A program made the position numbers and the translations under genes. From Clostridia bacterium (GTDB lineage Bacteria > Bacillota > Clostridia > Christensenellales > CAG-314), in contig CAAGHL010000006.1 in NCBI GenBank assembly GCA_900769665.1, positions 3,877-67,876 on the forward strand: a stretch of DNA of 64,000 nt, read 5' to 3'. Below are positions 42,818-51,039 of the stretch, in pieces. The stretch's first letter is position 1, and every line of letters begins with the position of its first letter. Under the pieces are notes generated by a model. It searched no databases. It was not told the DNA's origin and was given only the letters and a program-made list of their open reading frames with translations.

Positions 42818-43848
42818 TTCTTTGCCCCCATACGAATACGCGGATCGATAAATCCGTACGACAAATCCAACACTACTCCTGCCAAAAGACTAATGGAAGT
42901 AAATATTGCCATGTCGACAAACAAAATGTTGTAGTCTTTTGCAGTCAACGCCGTAATAAACAACTTTCCAATGCCCGGTATGCCGTACAAGCTTTCCAAG
43001 ATCATCGAACCGCCCATGATTCCTATAAACTCCGCCAAAATTGAGGGAAATATGGGTACCATTGCGTTTTTCATGGCGTGGCGCATGATTGCCTGCTTAC
43101 GAGTAAGTCCCTTGGTTCGCGCCAAAAGGAGGTAGTCGCTGGACATAACCTCACACAATTCCGCACGTACGAAACGGCAGTAACCGCAAATCGAACCGAA
43201 AGACAAACAGAATACGGGCAAAATGTAACCGAGTACTTTTTGTCCGACAGGATCGGTAGGTTTCGGCCATTGCGTCGGCAAAATATTGTTGTTGTAACAG
43301 AAAATGAGCATCAAAAAGGTAATCAACACGAAGCTCGGCACGGAAATAAATATCATTACCGCCGTACTGATGATGTGGTCGGTCATCGTGTTCTTTTTCA
43401 ATGCTGCCCAAATTCCCAGTAAAATACCGATAGGTACGGAAAAAATAACGGAGAATATGTTAATCTTCATCGACGTAAGAAGTCTTTCGCCGATAATAAC
43501 CGTCGCCTTGACGTTTGGTTGGATGGTCTTTGATACACCCCAGTCCCAACGGAAAATGATGTTTCCCAACCAAGTGAAGTACTGCTTCATGACCGGTACG
43601 TTGTAGTAATACGTAACGCGACCGTCGGACTGCGTGACAAAATCCACGGGAGTCTCGTCGGAACGTTGCGTTTTGCTGGAAGACATGTAACCCAAACGCA
43701 CCTGCTCCTCGTAATAGGCAATACGTTGTTCGGGTTTGCCTACAAATTTATCTATGGGAAGCAGTTTAATCAAGATAAACGTCAACGACAAGATGATAAA
43801 TGTAGTCAAAAGAGCAAGCAGCACTCTCTTTAACACATACTTTCCCAT
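42814..43848 (-). CDS. oppB: Oligopeptide ABC transporter permease OppB
   Basis: 344-residue permease with six helices and the binding-protein-dependent transport signature (ARTKGLTRKQAIMRHAMKNA). Start MGKYVLKRVLLALLTTFIIL is typical. The loop after helix 1 (about 30-110) is somewhat longer than usual, but there is no large inserted domain, unlike its partner OppC. A GAGGAAA site precedes the ATG. Confidence 0.95.
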   Translation of the reverse strand: MGKYVLKRVLLALLTTFIILSLTFILIKLLPIDKFVGKPEQRIAYYEEQVRLGYMSSSKTQRSDETPVDFVTQSDGRVTYYYNVPVMKQYFTWLGNIIFRWDWGVSKTIQPNVKATVIIGERLLTSMKINIFSVIFSVPIGILLGIWAALKKNTMTDHIISTAVMIFISVPSFVLITFLMLIFCYNNNILPTQWPKPTDPVGQKVLGYILPVFCLSFGSICGYCRFVRAELCEVMSSDYLLLARTKGLTRKQAIMRHAMKNAMVPIFPSILAEFIGIMGGSMILESLYGIPGIGKLFITALTAKDYNILFVDMAIFTSISLLAGVVLDLSYGFIDPRIRMGAKK

Positions 43849-43873
43849 TATTTTCCTCCTGTAATATGAGAAT

Positions 43874-43903
43874 GCAATAAGGCTTATCGCTAAGCCTTAT
43901 TGC
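43874..43903 (-). promoter_or_regulatory. Intercistronic hairpin with GNRA loop between oppA and oppB
   Basis: On the minus strand a perfect 13-bp stem GCAATAAGGCTTA/TAAGCCTTATTGC closed by a GCGA tetraloop, 22 nt after the oppA stop. No U tract follows, so it is better seen as an RNA-stability or processing hairpin letting the binding protein be made in excess. Confidence 0.65.
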
Positions 43904-43924
43904 CAAAACTCAATTATTTTTTTT

Positions 43925-46615
43925 CTACTTTTTAAATTCGATGTGTGCGGTCTTGTAAGTATCGGCAGCAACTCCCGCGACCGTTACCGAATAGTAAATG
44001 TCGATACCTTGGTTGTCCGATACGGGCACTTTGTCAATTTCCGTCTTGGGTACATTAACGGTAATAATCAACTTGTTGCCTTCCGTCTTGACTGTGTAGC
44101 AAGAAGCATCCAACGCCCATTCTTTATAGTCATCGTTTCCGCCGAAGATTACCAATTGTTGCAATTCCAGCGTAGCAAGTTTGTTGAATGTGAGTTCCAA
44201 TGTTGCAGTATAGCTACCATCAGCATTCTTGGCGTAATCGACCTTCGTCAATTCGGAAGACTTGACAAGCTTACCTTGATCGACAATGGCATTTTCTTGC
44301 GTTGCGGTGTACAAAGCGTCAAATGTCCAACGTTGTCCGCCGTAGACGAGCGCTTCCGTTAACGTGTTGGTGTCAATTGCCCAGTTCAACGTAAAGTTTC
44401 CGGCAATTGCAGGATCGGTGGAGTTGACATTAAAGAAGGACAAGGGATCCAAGGGGTTACCGCTGATAGAGCCGAAACCGACGTCAAATTGACCGGCCAT
44501 AATCTTGTCATAAACATCACTCCATTTTTCGCCAACCCAGAATTTGCACTCCAACTTGTAGAATCCTTTGGTTACGGATTCGTCGTTGAAAGCGGTCTCC
44601 CAGTATTGCTTAATATACTTGTGGTAGCCCTCTTCATTAGCAGCAGTTTGCCAAGCAACTTCAAGGGTGATGACAGTGGGCTTCTTGCTTGTGCCCGGGG
44701 TGATAAGTCCGTCCGCTTCCAATTCGTCAAGAGCCATCTTGAAGTAATCGCGAGCAAGTTCGAGACTGTATCCGCCTTTTGTACCTTCCGACAATTTTTC
44801 TACGGCAGTCTTGTGTTCTTGCGTAGCGTTGTAGGAAATACCCTTTTCGGGATCCGACATGTAGTTGGACGAGAAGTAGTTGACCGAAGGCACGGAGCCC
44901 TTGACCGTTGAAAGGTCATCTCTGTCGAGCGCGTAACTCAATGCAGTACGGAAGTGAGCGTTGGACAATGCAGGTTCGACTTGCCAGTATTTTTCCTCGG
45001 TGGTTTGCGAGTAAGTTCCGTTTACACCGAACAACTTGATCCAGCTTTCTTGATCCAATGCGTTGAGGTTGAGCTTAAATACGCTGTCACCCGTTGTGGT
45101 TTTCGTACGAGGATCGCTCTTGTATTGAGCAAGGTAGGTATCGGGAATACCGGTAGAGTCAATCTTGCCTGCAAGGAATTCCTTGATGTTGGCTTCCTTG
45201 TCTTCGGCGGCAGCCGTAAGGATGTTGACGTGAATACCTTCGATTTTGTACTTGGTGTCGGCATACACGTAGTTGGGGTTCTTCTTGAATACGATTTGTT
45301 GGTCAGTATCCCATCTTTCCAATGTGTAAGCGCCGAGTGACAAACTGTTGTCTACGGGAGTCGTCTTCTTGTCTTGGCTGTAACCGAGGAAGCTTTCCAC
45401 TCCTACCAAATTGAGGAATTCCGCAGGAACGGGAGCATACAAACTGCTACTGATGTAGTATCTTGCGTAGAACATGGTTACGGGTGCGCCGAGTTCGTAT
45501 TCGAAATACCATTTGCCGTCTTCTTCGTAAGCTTTAACTCCTACTTTGCTGAAATCGGCTTCATCATTTGTCAAGATACCTTTTTTAGCTTTCGCTGTCG
45601 CTTCGTAGTAAGCCTTTGCGCCCTTAATTGCACTTGCTCCTGTTGCGTTGGCAGCTTCACCGCCACGGAACAAACCATTTGCTTGGTTAAACATAAGTTT
45701 GTACGGGGTAAGGAAGTCTTCGAGAGCAACTTCGCGATTGTTGAATGCGGCGCGATCTGCAATGGTACTGTTGGTGTTGTACTTCAAACCTTGACGGATT
45801 TCAAACTTCCACTTTGCGGATTGTCCGTTTGCATCAAGTTCACCAACGGGGACGGGATCGGAAAGAGCGAGTTCGGGAACCCAATCGTATCCGTCCTTGG
45901 TTTTGTTCATGAAGTTTGTGTAGTAGCTTGCGCCAATATAACCGTAAAGATCGCCGATTTGACTACCTTGATCGTTGTGGTAGTAGATTGAACCGGGGTC
46001 GCTGGCTTCGGTAGTATGATAATATCTCTTCCAAGCGGCGTTATTTTCAGATTCGAGATCGGCCTTGATGCTACCTTCGGCAAGAACACCGAATCCGTAA
46101 CCCGTAATGTAATTTTCCGTGGGAAGAACAATACGATCATTGTACATTACGTATCCGCCGTTTTCAAACAGAGACAATCCCAACATTCCGTTACGAACAC
46201 AGTACGCTTCGATTATGCCGAGGATCTTGGTCTTTTCTGCGGTAGACAAACCGGAGAAGTTTTTAACCCCGTCGGCAAGAGGAATGGCACTCGTCAAATT
46301 TTCCGCGGCAGTCTTGTACGCTCCCTTGGCAAGGGTTACGTCGGTAGCTGCGTTGATGGCGGTTTTGCCGTCTTCAAAAGCCTTGGTTACCGCTGCGTCA
46401 ACGGTGTTGTCGATTTTGCCTACAACGTCTTTGAGTTCGGTAAGGTCCGCAACCAAATAAAGTTTGTAAGCGTCGAGATCGATGTAGTCCGCCTCGTTTT
46501 TAAAGTTGGCGTTCGGCTTTATTTCTTTGTCTTCTGGTTTACAAGCTGTCAAAACGCTTGCAACAGCCATAAGGCACACAACCAAAACGGCAACTAATTT
46601 ACTTAGTTTTTTCAT
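43925..46615 (-). CDS. oppA: Oligopeptide-binding lipoprotein OppA, enlarged
   Basis: 896-residue extracellular solute-binding protein (family 5). Signal peptide KLVAVLVVCLMAVASVLTAC with lipobox cysteine at 25. The core binding fold (WKFEIRQGLKYNTNSTIADR, FRTALSYALDRDDLST, FDVGFGSISGNPLDPLSFF) is preceded by about 70 extra helical residues and followed by about 130 C-terminal residues with a beta-rich add-on (NADGSYTATLELTFNKLATL and onward). Usual length is about 540-600. First gene of the operon; the intergenic hairpin follows it. Confidence 0.93.
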   Translation of the reverse strand: MKKLSKLVAVLVVCLMAVASVLTACKPEDKEIKPNANFKNEADYIDLDAYKLYLVADLTELKDVVGKIDNTVDAAVTKAFEDGKTAINAATDVTLAKGAYKTAAENLTSAIPLADGVKNFSGLSTAEKTKILGIIEAYCVRNGMLGLSLFENGGYVMYNDRIVLPTENYITGYGFGVLAEGSIKADLESENNAAWKRYYHTTEASDPGSIYYHNDQGSQIGDLYGYIGASYYTNFMNKTKDGYDWVPELALSDPVPVGELDANGQSAKWKFEIRQGLKYNTNSTIADRAAFNNREVALEDFLTPYKLMFNQANGLFRGGEAANATGASAIKGAKAYYEATAKAKKGILTNDEADFSKVGVKAYEEDGKWYFEYELGAPVTMFYARYYISSSLYAPVPAEFLNLVGVESFLGYSQDKKTTPVDNSLSLGAYTLERWDTDQQIVFKKNPNYVYADTKYKIEGIHVNILTAAAEDKEANIKEFLAGKIDSTGIPDTYLAQYKSDPRTKTTTGDSVFKLNLNALDQESWIKLFGVNGTYSQTTEEKYWQVEPALSNAHFRTALSYALDRDDLSTVKGSVPSVNYFSSNYMSDPEKGISYNATQEHKTAVEKLSEGTKGGYSLELARDYFKMALDELEADGLITPGTSKKPTVITLEVAWQTAANEEGYHKYIKQYWETAFNDESVTKGFYKLECKFWVGEKWSDVYDKIMAGQFDVGFGSISGNPLDPLSFFNVNSTDPAIAGNFTLNWAIDTNTLTEALVYGGQRWTFDALYTATQENAIVDQGKLVKSSELTKVDYAKNADGSYTATLELTFNKLATLELQQLVIFGGNDDYKEWALDASCYTVKTEGNKLIITVNVPKTEIDKVPVSDNQGIDIYYSVTVAGVAADTYKTAHIEFKK

Positions 46616-46740
46616 TGTTTTTCCTCCATAATTGTTTTATATTGAAGCGTGCGGGTTGAAAACAATTACACCGCGCGTCAGCAATCGAATATGTACGCCG
46701 CCACTTAGGTAGCGTGTAAACAATGATTCCCTGCCGTTTT

Positions 46741-46768
46741 GATAAAAAAACCTCGAAACCGCAAGGAA
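46741..46768 (-). terminator. Weak terminator-like hairpin in the opp leader
   Basis: Minus strand CCTTG and CGAGG pair over a short loop and are followed by seven T, about 125 nt before the oppA start. This is where an attenuator would be expected. Confidence 0.4.
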
Positions 46769-46774
46769 GCATTT

Positions 46775-46795
46775 ACTATTTTCAGTGAAAATAGT
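46775..46795. promoter_or_regulatory. 21-bp perfect palindrome in the opp leader (CodY-like?)
   Basis: ACTATTTTCA-G-TGAAAATAGT. The half site ATTTTC resembles the CodY consensus AATTTTCWGAAAATT, but the centre has two extra bases. In RNA the same sequence forms a 10-bp hairpin. Confidence 0.45.
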
Positions 46796-46799
46796 ATAG

Positions 46800-46925
46800 T
46801 ACTCGCCCTATGTTGATTTCGAGTTTACCAAAAATACTTTATTCGGTTAATAGCTAAACGATGCAACCGAGAGAACCTTCGGAGCCACTCATCATGGCGA
46901 GACAACTATTCTCTGTTGAATATGC
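46800..46925 (-). promoter_or_regulatory. Structured 5' leader of the opp operon (riboswitch candidate)
   Basis: From the transcription start near 46923 the RNA can fold AGAGAA...TTCTCT, then TCGGTT...AACCGA, then ACTCG...CGAGT, before the palindrome at 46775-46795 and the T-tract hairpin at 46741-46768. Successive hairpins ending in a terminator-like structure suggest cis control. It does not match SAM, lysine, T-box, glycine or purine elements that I know. Confidence 0.35.
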
Positions 46926-46929
46926 GGCT

Positions 46930-46959
46930 ATTTTACCACATACTTTTGCCATAAGTCAA
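46930..46959 (-). promoter_or_regulatory. Promoter of the opp operon
   Basis: Minus strand TTGACT (46954-46959), 18-bp spacer, TAAAAT (46930-46935). The leader to oppA would be about 308 nt. Confidence 0.6.
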
Positions 46960-47525
46960 CTGTTTTTACGCCGTTTTATCAAAAAATTTGCCGTTTTTGC
47001 AATATTTTTGCGTTTATCTTCGATTTTCTATAACTTTTGTCATTGTCGGTGTTGCGAAATAAATGTCACATCGGAGAAACCTTTTCGTTGAAAAGAATAC
47101 TTCATGGCGGCGATAGCATATTACGCATTACGTCACTTTGCAAATCAAATTTGCATGTCTCTAGCATACCTACGCCACGTACTCCCCTGCCATTTCCACA
47201 GCTTTGAGTAGAGAAAGAGATAATTTTCAAGCAAAACGTCCACGGCAGACATAACGTTTATTTAGCTTCTACGTATTCCTTCCACGTTAGACAAACAATG
47301 TCTTAATGACTTATAATTATATGTAATATGTAAAAAAACACTAAAAGATGTGCGAAAAAAATGGGAATTGGAAAAAATATACAAATAATGTCGTCTAAAC
47401 ATCAATAATTTTTAGACAAATTATAGATAATGTCATTGCGAGGAAACCGTGTTTTTCGGCTGACGTGGCAATCTCGCGGAAGCGCCATTGTGAATAAGGG
47501 TGCTTTCCGGCAGATCTCCACGGCA

Positions 47526-47546
47526 CGACCTAACGTCGACAAGTAG
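47526..47546 (+). repeat. Mini-hairpin repeat, CGAC/GTCG form
   Basis: CGAC-CTAAC-GTCG then ACAAGTAG. Relative to the copy at 11746 both stem strands changed (C to G and G to C) so pairing is kept. Confidence 0.6.
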
Positions 47547-47705
47547 GGTGGGTTGATTACATAAAAGTAATTGCCAATTCGGTGCCTCGGGATGACATAT
47601 TTCAAAAATCTCACATCCAAACTTACTTCCAAATTCGCAAATTCCGAGTATTCTGTCGCAAAATTTCTAATACGTATTAAAAAATCGATTACCAAACAGC
47701 AAACT

Positions 47706-47792
47706 CTACTCGTCGACGTTAGGTCGTGCAAGGCAACGGCAGAGATTTGTGCAGATTGTGACAACAGTTGCACGACACGTCCGTCTAATGTA
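47706..47792 (+). repeat. 87-nt direct repeat, copy 1
   Basis: Near-identical to 47957-48043 (about six differences). It includes the inverted mini-hairpin CGAC-GTTAG-GTCG and the inverted arms GTCGTGCAA and TTGCACGAC, so the whole unit can fold. Confidence 0.75.
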
Positions 47793-47956
47793 ATCAAACA
47801 ACCTAACACTATTACAATACTAACTACGTATCCTTAGACTTACTGCAAGCGAGCGTTATCACTGCCTCGCAACAATGCTACGCAATTTTTCACTGACCCA
47901 CATTAAACTTACTGCAAGCGAGGTTGGAGATGGGTGCGAAGGGCGACGTTGCAAGC

Positions 47957-48043
47957 CTACTCGTCGACATTAGGTCGTGCAAGGCAACGGCGGAGATTTG
48001 TGCAGATTGTGGCAACAGTTGCACGACACGCTCGCCTAATGTA
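47957..48043 (+). repeat. 87-nt direct repeat, copy 2
   Basis: Second copy of 47706-47792. A shortened relative of its right half, with the core GTGCAGATTGTGGCAACAGT, occurs at 57212-57262. Confidence 0.75.
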
Positions 48044-48113
48044 CTAAGCGTACATGACGAGTGGGTCGGGCAAGCGTAGCCGCAAGATGTGCGAATATAC
48101 GCCGTTGTCCCAC

Positions 48114-48704
48114 TTACTCCCCACTATTAACCAAGTGGAGGAAACAGTTGCTGAATAACACTTCCTCAAAATCCGTCTTAGCCTCGCCCACACCGCAAGC
48201 AATCACGTATATGCCTGCCGCACGTCCTTTGCGTGCTATTTGTATGAGCGGATTCATGGCGACGCCGAGGCGTGCGGAAAACTCGTCGAGAGCGTCCAAC
48301 ACCACGTAGACGGGGTTCATGGGCACGTTCGGGCGAGAGTTGTTGTAGTCGGCGGCATTGTAGTAGCCGCTGTCCAACAGCGCAAGGTAACGCTCCTCCA
48401 TTTCCTCGCCGATACTGACAATGCGCTTGATACCGCTTGCCACGTCGTACACGGTTGCGCCCGTGTCGGCATATGCCGCGCGCTTGTCAGTGACCACCAC
48501 CACGCTTGCCGAATTTCGATGCAAGGCACGCACAAACGCCAACGCCGCTTCGTCGCGATGTTGCGCAGTGGCTTCCACCAAGTACACCGATGCCATGCGG
48601 TGAGATGAAAACTCGTTTTTAAGTTGCTTGTCGGCTGTGGGACGTACTTCAAACAGCCCGTCCTGCGTCAAATCGATGACCCCGTACGACGAATTGTACT
48701 GCAT
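48114..48704 (-). pseudogene. FtsK/SpoIIIE-like ATPase fragment
   Basis: 196 residues. The C-terminal part VYVVLDALDEFSARLGVAMN (Walker B-like), IQIARKGRAAGIYVIACG and the following FEEVLFSNCFLHLV resemble the FtsK motor core (IDELADL; IARMARAAGIHLI). No Walker A is present, and the protein stops where FtsK proteins would continue, inside a repeat-rich region. The ATG at 48704 has an AGAGG site; a TTG lies 12 codons upstream. Most likely a remnant of a larger translocase, or a diverged small protein. Isolated between repeats and the ZIP gene. Confidence 0.5.
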
Positions 48705-48886
48705 AACAAACTGACCTCTCGGCAAATTTTTGCACCGCAACCAAGTACGTCACAAGCGGCGCCAAGTCTACTTCCGCACGGCACGCCAAACCACGGCAAA
48801 GCGGCACGAAACGTAAATCTTTTTATATTATACAATACATTTGCGACGTTTTCAAGACCCAATTTTGCATAAATTGCGGTAATTTT

Positions 48887-48916
48887 TTGCGTATTTTGGC
48901 GGTTGCGTGGTATAAT
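48887..48916 (+). promoter_or_regulatory. Promoter of the ZIP transporter gene
   Basis: TTGCGT (48887-48892), 18-bp spacer, extended -10 TGGTATAAT ending at 48916. Confidence 0.7.
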
Positions 48917-49000
48917 GTGTGTATTGGTGTGCCTCTTTGTCCATCCGTCATGCACACGCAACGGCGGTTACAACGTAGTATACAATGTAGAGGTGCGCTT

Positions 49001-49777
49001 GTGGAAACGTTGCTGGGGCTACTTATTCCGTTTGTGGGGACGGCTATCGGGGCGGCGTGCGTGTTTTTTATGCGCAAGACGCTTGCCGTGGGCGTGCAAC
49101 GTGCGCTGACCGGGTTTGCCGCCGGCGTAATGGTAGCCGCATCGGTGTGGAGTTTGCTTATCCCTGCCATCGCGCAGTCGTCGGCAATGGGCGATTGGGC
49201 ATTTGTACCTGCGTTTGTCGGGCTGTGGCTAGGCGTGCTGTTTTTTCTGTTGCTCGACCATGTCACGCCGCACATACACAACAACAGCGTTTCCGCCGAA
49301 GGGCCCAAAACCAAGCTATCGCGTGTGACGATGACGGTACTTGCCGTGACCATACACAACATCCCCGAGGGCATGGCGGTAGGCATTGTATACGCCGCAT
49401 TACTTAGCGGAGCAAGCGGTATTACGGCGGCAAGTGCATTGGCGCTATCCGTGGGCATTGCGATACAAAACTTTCCCGAGGGCGCAATCGTGTCCATGCC
49501 GCTTTGCTCGGAAGGCATGCGCAAGCCTCGAGCCTTTGTCGCAGGCGTGCTATCGGGTGCGGTTGAACCCATCGCCGCATTTTTGACCATACTTTGCTCG
49601 GCGTTTATCGCGCCCATCCTACCCTACCTATTGAGTTTTGCCGCAGGGGCAATGCTATACGTGGTTGTGGAAGAGCTGATACCGGAGATGTCGCAAGGCA
49701 AGCACTCCGACATTGGCGTGATATTTTTTGCCGTCGGCTTCAGTCTAATGATGTTCCTCGACGTTGCGTTGGGATAA
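49001..49777 (+). CDS. ZIP-family divalent metal transporter (GufA/ZupT-like)
   Basis: 258-residue membrane protein importing zinc or related metals. Helices 4 and 5 carry the metal motifs HNIPEGMAVG and QNFPEGAIVS; a histidine stretch DHVTPHIHNN sits in the variable loop, and VVVEELIPEM lies near the end. Translation most likely starts at GTG 49001, which has AGAGGTG seven bases upstream; an ATG 38 codons earlier would add a sequence unlike any ZIP start. A single-gene unit. Confidence 0.9.
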   Translation: METLLGLLIPFVGTAIGAACVFFMRKTLAVGVQRALTGFAAGVMVAASVWSLLIPAIAQSSAMGDWAFVPAFVGLWLGVLFFLLLDHVTPHIHNNSVSAEGPKTKLSRVTMTVLAVTIHNIPEGMAVGIVYAALLSGASGITAASALALSVGIAIQNFPEGAIVSMPLCSEGMRKPRAFVAGVLSGAVEPIAAFLTILCSAFIAPILPYLLSFAAGAMLYVVVEELIPEMSQGKHSDIGVIFFAVGFSLMMFLDVALG

Positions 49778-49795
49778 TTTATGCTTCAGGTATTT

Positions 49796-49880
49796 GTGGG
49801 GAGGGGAAACTTGTTGAAACAAGTTTCCCCTCCCCACACCCCACCCTTTCAAAAACCTTGGGTAGAGGGTAGGAAAGAAG
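49796..49880. repeat. Hairpin repeat of the GGGGAGG family, copy 2
   Basis: Perfect 18-bp stem GTGGGGAGGGGAAACTTG (49796-49813) with CAAGTTTCCCCTCCCCAC (49820-49837), followed by CCCACCCTTTCAAAAACCTTG, the inverted counterpart of the sequence beside copy 1 at 36836. It may end the ZIP transcript, although no T tract follows. The rest of the stretch to 50124 shows nothing else. Confidence 0.6.
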
Positions 49881-50124
49881 GGTTAAGAAGAGTATTTCAA
49901 CATTTCTCTAAATCTAAAACGCTGAGGACTTATTACATAGTAGTTGTAAAAAACATCGAAATGGCCAAAATGCCATAATAAATGCGCAAAATTGTAACTA
50001 TACGCAAGAAAAACCGCACACATATTGTGCGAAACGATAAAATAGGCGCAAAAATATACACGATTGACTTGCAACTACAAACGACAAAAAACAAGCGCAG
50101 AAGAAAATGCGCAAAGGACAAGCT

Positions 50125-50592
50125 ATGCCAAAAGGATTTGAACCGCTGTTTGACAGCAACAGCAAAATACTGATATTAGGGAGTTTCCCCAGTGTGAAAT
50201 CTCGGCAAACGGAGTTTTACTATGGCAACAAACAAAATCGGTTTTGGAAAACACTACAAAGCGTGTTCGGCGGCGAAATAGACACCATCGAGCACAAAAA
50301 GCAACTGTGCCTAGCCAACGGCATTGCGTTGTGGGACATAGTGGAAAGTTGCGACATTGTCGGTTCAGCCGACGCAAACATCAAAAATTACCGTTTTGTA
50401 GACCTAGATTGGTTGCTAAAAAATACAAACGTATGCAAAATTTTGTGCAACGGCACTACTGCGTACAAGTTTACCATCGCCGCCTACCACGGCGATTTGC
50501 CCGTAGCCCTTCTTCCGTCCACAAGCCCTGCCAACACACGCTTCGACAAAGAGATTTGGACAAAGGAATTGTCGGTACTTATTACGGAATAG
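50125..50592 (+). CDS. DNA-deoxyinosine / uracil glycosylase (UDG superfamily family 6-like)
   Basis: 155 residues. The N-terminal active-site region ILGSFPSVKSRQTEFYYGNK with QNRFWK and the C-terminal PSTSPANTRF match the hypoxanthine-DNA glycosylase group of the uracil-DNA glycosylase superfamily, which removes deaminated bases. Length agrees with that group. ATG 50125 follows an AAAGGA site. It stands alone, between the ZIP gene and the McrBC-like pair. Confidence 0.85.
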   Translation: MPKGFEPLFDSNSKILILGSFPSVKSRQTEFYYGNKQNRFWKTLQSVFGGEIDTIEHKKQLCLANGIALWDIVESCDIVGSADANIKNYRFVDLDWLLKNTNVCKILCNGTTAYKFTIAAYHGDLPVALLPSTSPANTRFDKEIWTKELSVLITE

Positions 50593-50861
50593 CCGATCAG
50601 TCCTACAATTCTTCGTCACAAGGTGACTTCTTTCAAAACATCGACACCGATAGCGTATATTACTCTTCTGCAAAATGATTCATATTCGTTGTATTTCTTA
50701 CCCAAAGGAACAATAAAAACAACCTACGTCCCAAAACAATAGATAACAACCAAAGCTCTATCAATGTTCCATTACCGAATAAAAATATTCACAAGCAATA
50801 CTACGACTTTCATTTTTCTTACTACAAGGCGAAAATTTTACCAAAAAAATTATAAAAAATG

Positions 50862-50891
50862 TTGACCTACTACTCAACATTGTGTTAGAAT
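50862..50891 (+). promoter_or_regulatory. Promoter of the McrB/McrC-like pair
   Basis: TTGACC (50862-50867), 18-bp spacer, TAGAAT (50886-50891), with the inverted repeat GTTGA/TCAAC over the -35 box. The leader is about 140 nt. The rest of 50593-51039 is AT-rich with nothing recognised. Confidence 0.55.
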
Positions 50892-51039
50892 GTAAAAAAA
50901 TCTCATATACGTATTGATTTTTTGACGACCAAACCGAAAAAAGAGAACACGTCCGATACTTACGAGATAGGGCAGGCAACGCCTACTATTTTTTGCAAAA
51001 AAATGTTGCCGATTTCAAAAAAAACATAGGGGGTAATTT

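Larger units (their letters stand above)
47060..48113. repeat. Gene-free region with mosaic of short repeats, left border of the accessory island
   Basis: About 1 kb without a credible gene. It holds GGCAATCTCGCGGAAGCGCC (47467-47486, present inverted at 56935-56954), mini-hairpins at 47526, 47714 and 47965, two 87-nt direct repeats (47706-47792 and 47957-48043), ACTTACTGCAAGCGAG-type segments near 47835 and 47909, and GCGTAGCCGCAAGATGTGC (48074-48092, repeated at 57311-57329). Confidence 0.7.

Noticed and set aside
46616..46925. T-box or SAM riboswitch in the opp leader
   Set aside because: No T-box GGTGGNACC sequence and no SAM-I core were found.
46861..47091. 76-residue plus-strand ORF upstream of opp
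   Set aside because: Covers the opp promoter in antisense; no ribosome binding site or protein-like composition.
47402..47809. Possible 135-residue minus-strand protein in the repeat region
   Set aside because: It runs through hairpin and direct repeats, and has no ribosome binding site.
47706..48043. CRISPR array
   Set aside because: Two 87-nt direct repeats separated by 164 nt, not regular short repeats with unique spacers, and no cas genes.
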